Part shown: positions 18,546 to 25,779 of the stretch, piece after piece
Position numbering within the stretch: the stretch's first letter is position 1
Layout: each line of letters opens with the position of its first letter
DNA from: Dulcicalothrix desertica PCC 7102
GTDB taxonomy: Bacteria; Cyanobacteriota; Cyanobacteriia; Cyanobacteriales; Nostocaceae
Length of the DNA stretch: 64,000 nucleotides
Direction of reading: 5' to 3'
Assembly: GCF_003991905.1 (NCBI RefSeq)
Contig: NZ_RSCL01000020.1
Span: 17,705-81,704 of the forward strand
Made by a program: the position numbers and the translations under genes
Notes under the pieces: generated by a model
Seen by the model: the letters and a program-made list of their open reading frames with translations, nothing else
The model's database searches: none
What the model was told of the DNA's origin: nothing

Positions 18546-18762
18546 TCACGGGCGATGTTTCTGTGGCGCCGAACAAGTATACTTCTAACATTTACATTTG
18601 GAGAGGATTATCGAGTCACAAATCTTATGTAAATTCTAATTTAAATATCAAGCCAAAAGTATCCTAATTGACAGTAATTTTATGTCAGTCTGCCAAAATT
18701 CGTAAAAATATACTTACAAACTGTAGGTGTATATTACAGTTTTTAAGTCATTGGAGACATTT

Positions 18763-18882
18763 ATGAGTACCAATTTGAGTGGTCAAATAACCTGGAAAGT
18801 ACCTGGTACTACCAATTGCAGTTTGCACCTTCGTTACAATAATGCAGAACATTGGCGTTTTGACTGTTCCACATCAAGCTGA
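18763..18882 (+). CDS. Possible small protein of 39 residues
   Basis: An ATG at 18763 with GGAG 7 bases upstream opens a 39-codon frame ending in TGA (18880-18882). The product is polar with two cysteines (MSTNLSGQITWKVPG..., ending HWRFDCSTSS), and carries no signal peptide or membrane segment. No family is recognised. It sits between the deaminase-like gene and the phycobiliprotein-lyase gene, in the same direction as the latter. The ribosome binding site supports it, but at this length chance is possible. Confidence 0.4.
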   Translation: MSTNLSGQITWKVPGTTNCSLHLRYNNAEHWRFDCSTSS

Positions 18883-19024
18883 TTCATCCACACAGCTATA
18901 GTTCTTCACTAGCAATATATACAGAATTAAACATTTTTTAATGTTAAGATATGTAAATGAGTTTGAGAAGAGCTTGACCAAATGTCAAGGATATGATGGT
19001 GTAATCGTGAAAGAGGTATTAACT

Positions 19025-19561
19025 ATGACAACTTCCATACAGACAGCGCAGTATACGTTAGAAGCATTAGCAGACAAATTTTTTGAGCAATCACAAGGTA
19101 ACTGGCACTCAGAGCGTCGTTACTACACCCTAAAGAGCGGGCAAATAGAAGAAGTCGTTAGTCACATAACAGTTAAATATTTAGAACGGGGCAACGAAGA
19201 ATTGTTAGAGCTTGCCCAAATGCACGAATTAGAAGACCCGAATGCAATAATTTGTGGCAGCAGAATTACATGGGAAAGTAACTATTCAGAACCAGGACGT
19301 AAACCCACCACAGGTTCAACAATATTTGGTATTCAAGGAAATATTTTGTATCGTGACCGTGGTTTTGCTACACCCAAACCAGTCACAGCTATATACACTA
19401 TGCGTGACCCCAAAACTCTTCATTTACGAACCGAGTACAACGGTTCTGCATTCGAGGAAGAAATTAAACTTATTGGTGCAAGCCATCGCACCCGCCAAAC
19501 TATTATCTCGCGTGCGGGTGAAGAAATTATGATTGGGCAGTATTTAGAAAGAAGAATTTAA
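19025..19561 (+). CDS. Phycobiliprotein chromophore lyase, CpcS/CpeS family
   Basis: A 178-residue protein. S-type lyases attach phycocyanobilin or phycoerythrobilin to cysteines of phycobiliproteins, typically Cys82/84. The lipocalin-like pattern is visible: a helical N-terminus (LADKFFEQSQGNWHSERRYY), then a barrel with VSHITVKYLE, ITWESNYS, GNILYRDRGF and TEYNGSAFEEEIKLI, and a C-terminus RTRQTIISRAGEEIMIGQYLER. The start at 19025 has AGAGG upstream; longer in-frame starts lack support. Its place ahead of cpcBA suggests it serves phycocyanin beta. The exact subtype (cpcS, cpcU or cpeS) cannot be fixed by eye. Confidence 0.85.
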   Translation: MTTSIQTAQYTLEALADKFFEQSQGNWHSERRYYTLKSGQIEEVVSHITVKYLERGNEELLELAQMHELEDPNAIICGSRITWESNYSEPGRKPTTGSTIFGIQGNILYRDRGFATPKPVTAIYTMRDPKTLHLRTEYNGSAFEEEIKLIGASHRTRQTIISRAGEEIMIGQYLERRI

Positions 19562-19875
19562 AAAAGTTAGGAGTAGAGACCAAATTAATTCGGTCTGTAC
19601 AGGAGTTAGGAGTTATGAATTGTAATTCCTAGCTCTTAACTATTTAAACTTTTGTGCGGCGCCTTTTAAATTGCATCAATAACTTTATATTAATCATTTT
19701 TTATTGCAAATTATAACTATTTCCTTTGTTTATTCGTGACGAGTGTGTTCTTTGTTTTTAAATTAAAAATTTTTCTTTAATAAACTTTTCAAACTAATAA
19801 ACTGCCTCAAATTCGCACTGCGATAGTTCAAACTAGATATAGGGGTGTGAGTGAAGGATGCCCACCCCATAAGTT

Positions 19876-19942
19876 AACTTACCGGAATGCAGCATTCTCA
19901 ATAAGCTTAAAGAAACCGGGCAGGCGCGCATTCCGGTGAGTT
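19876..19942. repeat. Long inverted repeat upstream of cpcB
   Basis: Arms AACTTACCGGAATGC (19876-19890) and GCATTCCGGTGAGTT (19928-19942) pair with one mismatch, looping out 37 bp. It could be a hairpin in the leader RNA, a regulator site or a mobile remnant. Confidence 0.6.
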
Positions 19943-20273
19943 AGGAGTGGAGATTTTTCGTAACATCTGCCGTGGGGTTTTCTGTTCGACCTGTATAGAA
20001 AACTGGCAACGCTAACTCTTAGGGCGTAGGTCTGACTATTCCATAAGGCTGAAACCCAAGCCTAGACTGACTATGAGCATTTATGTAAAGTTATGTAACG
20101 GTTTGACTCGACATCATAATAATTTGTAACGAAATTTAGGGCAAAGGCATTGTATAAATTAAATTTGGGAGGGTAAAAAGCAGAACGAGGTTGACCAAAG
20201 TCTTGCTTATTCGTGCTTTTATGCTTTTCAGCCAAAGATAAAGTTTTGTTAAAAAGTTTTAATCTTTTGGCAC

Positions 20274-20308
20274 AAGGACTACTAAACTGTATAACAGATG
20301 TCCTTTTT
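20274..20308 (+). terminator. Weak terminator-like hairpin in the cpc leader
   Basis: AAGGAC (20274-20279) and GTCCTT (20300-20305) pair and are followed by a run of T. With a 20-base loop it is weak, so it may be an attenuator or nothing. Confidence 0.3.
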
Positions 20309-20436
20309 ACCTTTCCGTGCTGCTATTGCAGCCTGACATCAGCCAGAAACTGAGTTTCTCAAGAGTGAGTGCTTAAGTTATTTCAGTTTTGAAGCAAAGT
20401 TAAAGTCGAAAATCAAGCAGATAGGAGATTGAATCG

Positions 20437-20955
20437 ATGTTAGATGCGTTTGCTAAAGTAGTATCCCAAGCTGATGCTCGCGGTGAGTACCTAAGCGGCT
20501 CACAATTAGACGCTTTGATGAACATGGTTCGTGATGGCAACAAGCGCATGGACACTGTAAACCGCATCACCAGCAACGGTTCAGCAATTGTTGCTAACGC
20601 GGCTCGTGCATTGTTTGCAGAACAGCCTCAGCTAATCGCACCTGGTGGAAACGCTTACACCAACCGTCGTATGGCTGCTTGCTTACGCGACATGGAAATT
20701 ATTTTGCGCTATGTAACCTACGCAATTTTCTCTGGCGACGCTAGTGTTCTCGATGACCGTTGTTTGAACGGTTTACGCGAAACCTACTTGGCTTTAGGAA
20801 CCCCCGGAGCTTCAGTAGCAGTTGGCGTTCAAAAGATGAAAGAAGCAGCATTAGCAATTGCAGGTGACCCCAACAATATCACCAAAGGTGATTGCAGCGC
20901 ATTGATGTCTGAAGTATCTAGCTACTTTGACCGTGCAGCATCTGCTGTATCATAA
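20437..20955 (+). CDS. cpcB: C-phycocyanin beta subunit
   Basis: The 172-residue light-harvesting globin-like subunit of phycobilisome rods. The length is exactly canonical. Chromophore cysteines are Cys82 (RRMAACLRD) and Cys153 (TKGDCSAL), and Asn72, the residue methylated in beta subunits, is present ([10 protein letters not shown]). The conserved words [22 protein letters not shown] and [12 protein letters not shown] identify phycocyanin rather than phycoerythrin or phycoerythrocyanin beta. The ribosome site is AGGAGA. Codons look highly biased, as expected for a very abundant protein. It begins the operon cpcBA-linkers-D-E-F. Confidence 0.97.
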   Translation: MLDAFAKVVSQADARGEYLSGSQLDALMNMVRDGNKRMDTVNRITSNGSAIVANAARALFAEQPQLIAPGGNAYTNRRMAACLRDMEIILRYVTYAIFSGDASVLDDRCLNGLRETYLALGTPGASVAVGVQKMKEAALAIAGDPNNITKGDCSALMSEVSSYFDRAASAVS

Positions 20956-21054
20956 GCTGTAGTTTAACTACCGCACCGCAATCGCTGACTATATATAGTC
21001 AGTTCGACATAAACTACTTTAAACAAAATTTTGTAAAAGGGAGATACTGGACCG

Positions 21055-21543
21055 ATGAAAACTCCTCTTACCGAAGCAGTAGCATCTGCTGACTCACAAG
21101 GACGTTTCCTAAGCAGCACCGAAATGCAAACCGCTTTTGGTCGTTATCGTCAAGCAACAGCAAGCTTAGAAGCTGCTAAAGCATTGACCAGCAACGCACA
21201 ACGTTTGGCAGATGGTGCAGCAAATGCTGTATACCAAAAGTTTCCTTACACCACTCAAATGCAAGGGCCAAACTACGCTTCTACCCAAACAGGTAGAGAC
21301 AAGTGTGTACGTGACATCGGTTACTACTTGCGAATGGTTACCTACTGCTTAGTTGTTGGTGGAACTGGTCCAATGGATGACTACCTCATCGCTGGTTTGG
21401 CAGAAATCAACAAAACATTTGATTTATCTCCCAGTTGGTACGTAGAAGCTCTCAAGTACATCAAGAACAACCACGGTTTAAGTGGTGACCCTGCTGTAGA
21501 AGCTAATTCATACATCGATTACGCAATTAACGTCCTAAGCTAA
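21055..21543 (+). CDS. cpcA: C-phycocyanin alpha subunit
   Basis: A 162-residue protein, the canonical length. The bilin-binding Cys84 is in [19 protein letters not shown], and the N-terminus [10 protein letters not shown] is typical of the alpha subunit. It pairs with CpcB to form the (alpha-beta) monomer. The chromophore at Cys84 is normally attached by the CpcE/CpcF lyase encoded downstream. The spacer from cpcB is 99 bp, with GGGAG before the ATG. Confidence 0.97.
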   Translation: MKTPLTEAVASADSQGRFLSSTEMQTAFGRYRQATASLEAAKALTSNAQRLADGAANAVYQKFPYTTQMQGPNYASTQTGRDKCVRDIGYYLRMVTYCLVVGGTGPMDDYLIAGLAEINKTFDLSPSWYVEALKYIKNNHGLSGDPAVEANSYIDYAINVLS

Positions 21544-21558
21544 GACGCGGGACTCTTT

Positions 21559-21640
21559 GCCCGGAAGGTTGAGCGGCTCAACTGGCCATAAAGCTAGGAG
21601 TTGTTTAGCTTTCCGGGCAGTTTTAATTTTAAAAAGATTT
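21559..21640 (+). terminator. Attenuating terminator between cpcA and the linker genes
   Basis: GCCCGGAA (21559-21566) pairs with TTCCGGGC (21611-21618), enclosing an inner GTTGAGC/GCTCAAC hairpin, followed by AGTTTTAATTTTTAAA. Partial termination here would give far more cpcBA than linker mRNA, a known pattern in cpc operons. The spacer to the next gene is about 427 bp. Confidence 0.7.
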
Positions 21641-21970
21641 GTAAAAACGAAACGACTTTCAAGTAAGAGCGCGTTAGCTTTCTAGATAATATTCGCGCTC
21701 ATGGGAAACAGAAAAGAAGGGTATTTCAAGAAAAAAAATCTTGCTTTTTCCCATGAATAGTAAATTCAAGACTCTAATTCACTTAACTTCACTCAAGTGA
21801 TTCTGAATTTTTGTTTTTGATAAAATTGAATACGATATTATAGAAAGCTTTGCCGATAGTGTCTACTCTCAGGCATTCTTTGGCGTATATAAGCGCGTGT
21901 TGATTTGATGTAGTCGGTCGTTACTTACATAGGTGAATACAACACTATAGTGTAAGGGAGGCTAGGTAAT

Positions 21971-22753
21971 ATGACCGCGATAGTTGCAGAAACTCCAATC
22001 ATTGAGTTACGTTCTGACCGAAGCGACGACGATATCGAAATAGTAATTCGGGCAGTTTATCGTCAAATATTGGGTAATTCTTATTTGATGGATAGCGACC
22101 GTCTTCTCACTTCTGAGTCATTATTACGTAACGGTAGCATTACAGTCAAAGAATTTGTACGTGCTGTTGCAGTTTCAGAACTGTACCGCGATAAATACTT
22201 CCATAGCAACTCGCAAGTCAGATTCATCGAACTTAACTACAAACACTTACTTGGACGGGCGCCTTTATATGAATCAGAAATAGCTTACCACGTAGACCTA
22301 TATAATGCAGAAGGCTACGAAGCAGATATTGATTCATACATCGACTCACCAGAGTACGAAAATAACTTTGGCGAAAATATCGTTCCATACCATCGAGGTT
22401 TTAAAAGCCAAGTTGGTCAAAAGAACATTGGATATAGCCGAATGTTCCAATTGTATCGAGGCTATGCTTCTAGTGACCTCGCCCAAGGATACAAGAATGG
22501 ACGGTTAACTTGGGAAGTCGCAAAAAATCTTGCCTCACCAATACACCCAGCATCAACTAATGCATTAGCAGGAGCAGCAAGTGGTTCTAGAGGTGAAGTC
22601 TACCGAATTCGTTTAATGAGTTCTGCTTCACCCAAATCAACGGTAGTACGTAAAGTAACCACCGAAATATTAGTACCACTAGAACAACTCTCCTCGAAAT
22701 TGCAGCAGTTGAACCGCAAGGGCAATAAAGTGATGAGCATAACAAGAGCGTAA
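21971..22753 (+). CDS. cpcC: Phycocyanin-associated rod linker (first copy)
   Basis: A 260-residue phycobilisome linker. The N-terminal PBS linker domain (about residues 15-170) has the words [23 protein letters not shown], [30 protein letters not shown] and RMFQLYRGY. The C-terminal 55 residues form a CpcD-like domain ([28 protein letters not shown]). It joins phycocyanin hexamers in the rods. GGGAGG is before the ATG. The two successive linkers plus cpcD are arranged as in Tolypothrix/Fremyella cpcBAHID, so this could also be called cpcH. The spacer upstream contains only the cpcA terminator. Confidence 0.9.
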   Translation: MTAIVAETPIIELRSDRSDDDIEIVIRAVYRQILGNSYLMDSDRLLTSESLLRNGSITVKEFVRAVAVSELYRDKYFHSNSQVRFIELNYKHLLGRAPLYESEIAYHVDLYNAEGYEADIDSYIDSPEYENNFGENIVPYHRGFKSQVGQKNIGYSRMFQLYRGYASSDLAQGYKNGRLTWEVAKNLASPIHPASTNALAGAASGSRGEVYRIRLMSSASPKSTVVRKVTTEILVPLEQLSSKLQQLNRKGNKVMSITRA

Positions 22754-22816
22754 ATTGCTTTTTTTGAATCAAATTCAACTTGTTCAAAATCTATAAAGTC
22801 TAAAAAGGTCTAATAC

Positions 22817-23689
22817 ATGGCAGTCACAACCGCAGCATCACGTCTAGGAACCGAAGCTTATACTGATGTAACTCCAGTTGAGATACGTCAACGCCCAACA
22901 AAAGATGAAATTGAATTCGCAATTTCAGCAGTTTACCGTCAACTTTTAGGTAACGACTACCTAATGAAGTCACAGCGTCTAATTAGTGCTGAATCACTCT
23001 TACGTGACGGTAAAATTACAGTTCGTGACTTTGTACGTCAAGTTGCAAAATCCGAGCTATACAAAGAAAAATTCTTTTACAACAACTTCCAAACTCGTAC
23101 CATTGAGTTAAATTACAAACACCTCCTAGGACGCGCACCTTACGACGAGTCCGAAGTTGTTTTTCACTTAGACATGTATCAAAACCAAGGTTACGATGCT
23201 GACATCGATTCATTCATAGATTCAGAAGAATACGAAGAAAACTTCGGTGAAAACATCGTTCCTTACTACCGTGGTTTCAAAACCCAAACCGGTCAAAAAA
23301 CTGTTGGTTTCAACCGCATGTTCCAGTTGTATCGTGGTTATGCAAATAGTGACCGCGCACAACTCAGAGGCGCCACTCCACACCTAGCAGTTGAATTAGG
23401 TCGCAATAGCGCTAGTGCAGTAGTTCCTCCTAGCGGTAACGGTAGCGAAGGATTTGCATACGTTGCACCAGGTCGTGGCATCACACCTAGCAGTACATTT
23501 GGTGGCGCCGGAACCTTTGGAAAAGAAGGTAGAATGTTCCGCGTTGAAGCCGCAAAAGTATTTGGTTCTGGTTATCCCAGCACTCGCCGTGTTAACCAAG
23601 CAGTAGTAATTCCTTACGAAGAATTATCTACCTACATCCAAAGAGTTCTAAAACAAGGCGGCAAAATCGCCAGCGTAACCCCCCTCTAA
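22817..23689 (+). CDS. cpcC: Phycocyanin-associated rod linker (second copy)
   Basis: A 290-residue paralogue of the preceding linker, 63 bp downstream. The PBS linker domain (about residues 20-180) shows [46 protein letters not shown] and [10 protein letters not shown] Gly/Ser/Pro-rich hinge follows, then a C-terminal CpcD domain ([36 protein letters not shown]). It corresponds to the 32-33 kDa rod linker CpcC, or CpcI by analogy with Tolypothrix. The duplication suggests longer or differently tuned rods. Confidence 0.92.
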   Translation: MAVTTAASRLGTEAYTDVTPVEIRQRPTKDEIEFAISAVYRQLLGNDYLMKSQRLISAESLLRDGKITVRDFVRQVAKSELYKEKFFYNNFQTRTIELNYKHLLGRAPYDESEVVFHLDMYQNQGYDADIDSFIDSEEYEENFGENIVPYYRGFKTQTGQKTVGFNRMFQLYRGYANSDRAQLRGATPHLAVELGRNSASAVVPPSGNGSEGFAYVAPGRGITPSSTFGGAGTFGKEGRMFRVEAAKVFGSGYPSTRRVNQAVVIPYEELSTYIQRVLKQGGKIASVTPL

Positions 23690-23707
23690 TCTCTGTAATG
23701 TAATCAT

Positions 23708-23735
23708 CTTGTGGAGCGGGCATCCTTGCCCGCCC
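23708..23735. repeat. CTTGTGG..GGGCATCCTTGCCC repeat inside the cpc operon
   Basis: One arm of the dispersed repeat family lies in the 89-bp spacer between the second linker gene and cpcD. Its GGGCA/TGCCC hairpin may affect linker mRNA processing. Confidence 0.75.
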
Positions 23736-23778
23736 CCTTATATCAACAAGAAAAATCATTTATCACCAACAAAAATAT

Positions 23779-24051
23779 ATGCTTGGTCAAATCGCACCCA
23801 ACAAACAATCAGCAGCACGTTACTTTCGCTACGAAGTAACAGGAATACGCCAAAACGAAGAAACTGATAAGACCGATTATCAAATTCGTTCAAGTGCTAG
23901 CACCTTTATAACCGTTCCTTATAACCGAATGAATTCAGAAATGCAGCGTATTACCCGTATGGGTGGCAAAATAGTAAACATTGAGCCTTTATATAGTGAA
24001 GGCGCCCAATCAGATACTAATGCCGACGCTTTTAAAAATGAATTCCAATAA
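23779..24051 (+). CDS. cpcD: Small rod-capping linker polypeptide
   Basis: A 90-residue protein that terminates phycocyanin rods. The CpcD domain spans most of it: ARYFRYEVTGIRQNEE, TFITVPYNRMNSEMQRITRMGGKIVNIEPL. A short acidic tail follows. The stop overlaps the start of cpcE by 14 bp, suggesting translational coupling. The ribosome site is weak. Confidence 0.93.
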   Translation: MLGQIAPNKQSAARYFRYEVTGIRQNEETDKTDYQIRSSASTFITVPYNRMNSEMQRITRMGGKIVNIEPLYSEGAQSDTNADAFKNEFQ

Positions 24052-24886
24052 GGATAACTTTCAACCCTCATCATCGTCAGAAACACCTGGCGGTGGTGAA
24101 TCATTAACAATAGAAACCGCAATCGCAAATCTAGAAGGTACAGATTCTGGTTTGCGATTTTATGCTGCTTGGTGGTTAGGTCGATTTAAAGTTAATGAAC
24201 CACGAGCTATTGCTCTTTTAATCGAAGCACTCGCAGATGAGCTTGATAGAACACCCGAAGGTGGTTATCCACTGCGACGCAATGCAGCCCGCGCATTAGG
24301 TAAACTAAATGATAAAAGCGCAGTACCTGCTTTAGTTAAAAGTTTAGAATGTTCTGATTATTACGTGCGCGAAGCAGCCGCCGAATCATTAGGGATGTTA
24401 TCAGATGCAAGCGCAATTCCTGCTTTACATAACTTATTAATTACTGGATTAACAGGTGAAGAATTAGTTATCGAATCTACTCCAAGCCACCCGTATGATG
24501 CAATATTAGAAGCTTTAGGCAATCTTGGCGCCAAAGAATGTGTACCACAAATTGAACTATTTTTAAAGCATCCAGTCGAACGGGTGCAGTACTCAGCAGC
24601 ACGTGCAATGTACCAACTAACAAAAAATTCTTCATATGGAGAACGGTTGGTAAAAGCCTTAGCAGGAAATAACCTACAACTACGACGCACTGCACTCGCA
24701 GACTTAGGTGCAATAGGATACTTTGAAGCCGCAGACGCAATTGCTCAAACTCTTGCAGAAAACAGTTTAAAATTAATCGCACTAAAAGGATTACTGGAAT
24801 ATCAGGTAACAGAGTTAACACCCCCCACCCCCACTTTATCTGACGGTGCTATAAAAGTCATGAAATTAATGGACTCTCTACTTTAA
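24038..24886 (+). CDS. cpcE: Phycocyanin alpha phycocyanobilin lyase, CpcE subunit
   Basis: A 282-residue HEAT-repeat protein. CpcE and CpcF form the heterodimer that attaches phycocyanobilin to Cys84 of CpcA. The ATG at 24038 overlaps the cpcD end. The N-terminus is disordered (Ser/Gly-rich), then TIETAIANLEGTDSGLRFYAAWWLGRF and repeated pairs such as LRRNAARALGKLNDKSAVPALVKSLE and VREAAAESLGMLSDASAIPALH. The order and overlap with cpcD and cpcF are standard. Confidence 0.95.
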   Translation: MNSNKDNFQPSSSSETPGGGESLTIETAIANLEGTDSGLRFYAAWWLGRFKVNEPRAIALLIEALADELDRTPEGGYPLRRNAARALGKLNDKSAVPALVKSLECSDYYVREAAAESLGMLSDASAIPALHNLLITGLTGEELVIESTPSHPYDAILEALGNLGAKECVPQIELFLKHPVERVQYSAARAMYQLTKNSSYGERLVKALAGNNLQLRRTALADLGAIGYFEAADAIAQTLAENSLKLIALKGLLEYQVTELTPPTPTLSDGAIKVMKLMDSLL

Positions 24887-24900
24887 TTAGTTATGAGTCA

Positions 24901-24926
24901 GTAGAGACGTGATTCATCACGTCTAT
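24901..24926. repeat. GTAGAGACGTGAT..ATCACGTCTA palindrome
   Basis: A copy of the GTAGAGAC dispersed palindrome in the 65-bp spacer between cpcE and cpcF, potentially a hairpin in the operon mRNA. Confidence 0.7.
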
Positions 24927-24951
24927 ATAAATTTATAAGTTATTTAAAAAT

Positions 24952-25674
24952 ATGACTAGTAATAATGTTCAACAATTAATTAGTGCAGTAGAAGAAGCTG
25001 ATTCCTCAGCGAAATTAGTCGAAGCTGTACAAAATTTAGCATCTTTTGGTTCAGAAGATGCCGTACCAACATTGATTGCAGCTTTAGGATATAACAATCC
25101 CGGCGCCGCAGTTGCAGCAGTTGATGGGTTAATAGAAATAGGGGAAAAATCTGTTAAACCTTTATTGCAATTACTTGATAACTATAACTATGGAGCGCGT
25201 GCTTGGGCAGTACGTGCATTAGCAGGTATTGGTGACCCCAGAGGATTTAATACTTTACTCGATGCTGCAAAAAATGACTTTGCTTTAAGTGTACGTCGAG
25301 CAGCAGCGCGGGGTTTAGGAACAATTCACTGGCAGCAAATGCCATCTGAACAACGCTCAACCTCCCAACAGCAAGCTCTCGAAACCTTAATTCAAGTTTG
25401 TCATGACCCAGAATGGGTAGTGCGTTATGCAGCAGTCACCGGACTAGAAGCGCTTGCAAATGCTGCGAGTGAAACTCAACCAGATAAATTACCACAAATT
25501 ACGGCGCCGCTTTTAGAAATGGCAAACAACGACGAAGAAGTCGCAATTAGAGCGCGTGCTTGGATGGCAATACATCAACACCATAGTCAAATAGAAATGC
25601 CCAACATGAAAACGCTCGCAGAATCTGACGACGAAAAAGAAGTACCAAGTCGCGGCAGTGGCAGAAGAACGTAA
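24952..25674 (+). CDS. cpcF: Phycocyanin alpha phycocyanobilin lyase, CpcF subunit
   Basis: A 240-residue HEAT-repeat partner of CpcE. Words include SAVEEADSSAKLVEAVQNLA, SEDAVPTLIAALGYNNPGAAVAAV, YGARAWAVRALAGIGDPRG and VRRAAARGLGTIHW. The C-terminus is a short charged tail. It closes the operon. The following gene, recJ, begins behind a dispersed palindrome. Confidence 0.94.
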   Translation: MTSNNVQQLISAVEEADSSAKLVEAVQNLASFGSEDAVPTLIAALGYNNPGAAVAAVDGLIEIGEKSVKPLLQLLDNYNYGARAWAVRALAGIGDPRGFNTLLDAAKNDFALSVRRAAARGLGTIHWQQMPSEQRSTSQQQALETLIQVCHDPEWVVRYAAVTGLEALANAASETQPDKLPQITAPLLEMANNDEEVAIRARAWMAIHQHHSQIEMPNMKTLAESDDEKEVPSRGSGRRT

Positions 25675-25706
25675 AATTCTCTCAGAACGTGTGTATCATT
25701 AATAAT

Positions 25707-25732
25707 GTAGAGACGTGACATGTCACGTCTCT
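25707..25732. repeat. GTAGAGACGTGACATGTCACGTCTCT palindrome
   Basis: A near-perfect 26-bp palindrome between cpcF and recJ. The ATG at its centre (25720) opens the recJ frame by accident. As a hairpin it may end the cpc operon transcript. Confidence 0.8.
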
Positions 25733-25779
25733 CCACCACGTTTGAATCCAACAATCAAATTCCAAAAAACCCTCCTGCA

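Larger units (their letters stand above)
19562..20436 (+). promoter_or_regulatory. Long leader/promoter region of the phycocyanin operon
   Basis: 875 bp without a gene. It contains the lyase's likely 3' hairpin (around 19568-19640, gttaggag..ctcttaac), a long inverted repeat (19876-19942), a stretch with short hairpins (for example aggct..agcct near 20045-20063), a TTGACT-like box at about 20104 and an AT-rich TATAAA at about 20154. I could not fix the transcription start. Long 5' leaders are usual for cpc operons. Confidence 0.4.

Noticed and set aside
20437..21543. A phycoerythrocyanin (pecBA) operon
   Set aside because: The beta subunit shows the phycocyanin pattern [16 protein letters not shown] and the next genes are cpcC, cpcD, cpcE and cpcF types.
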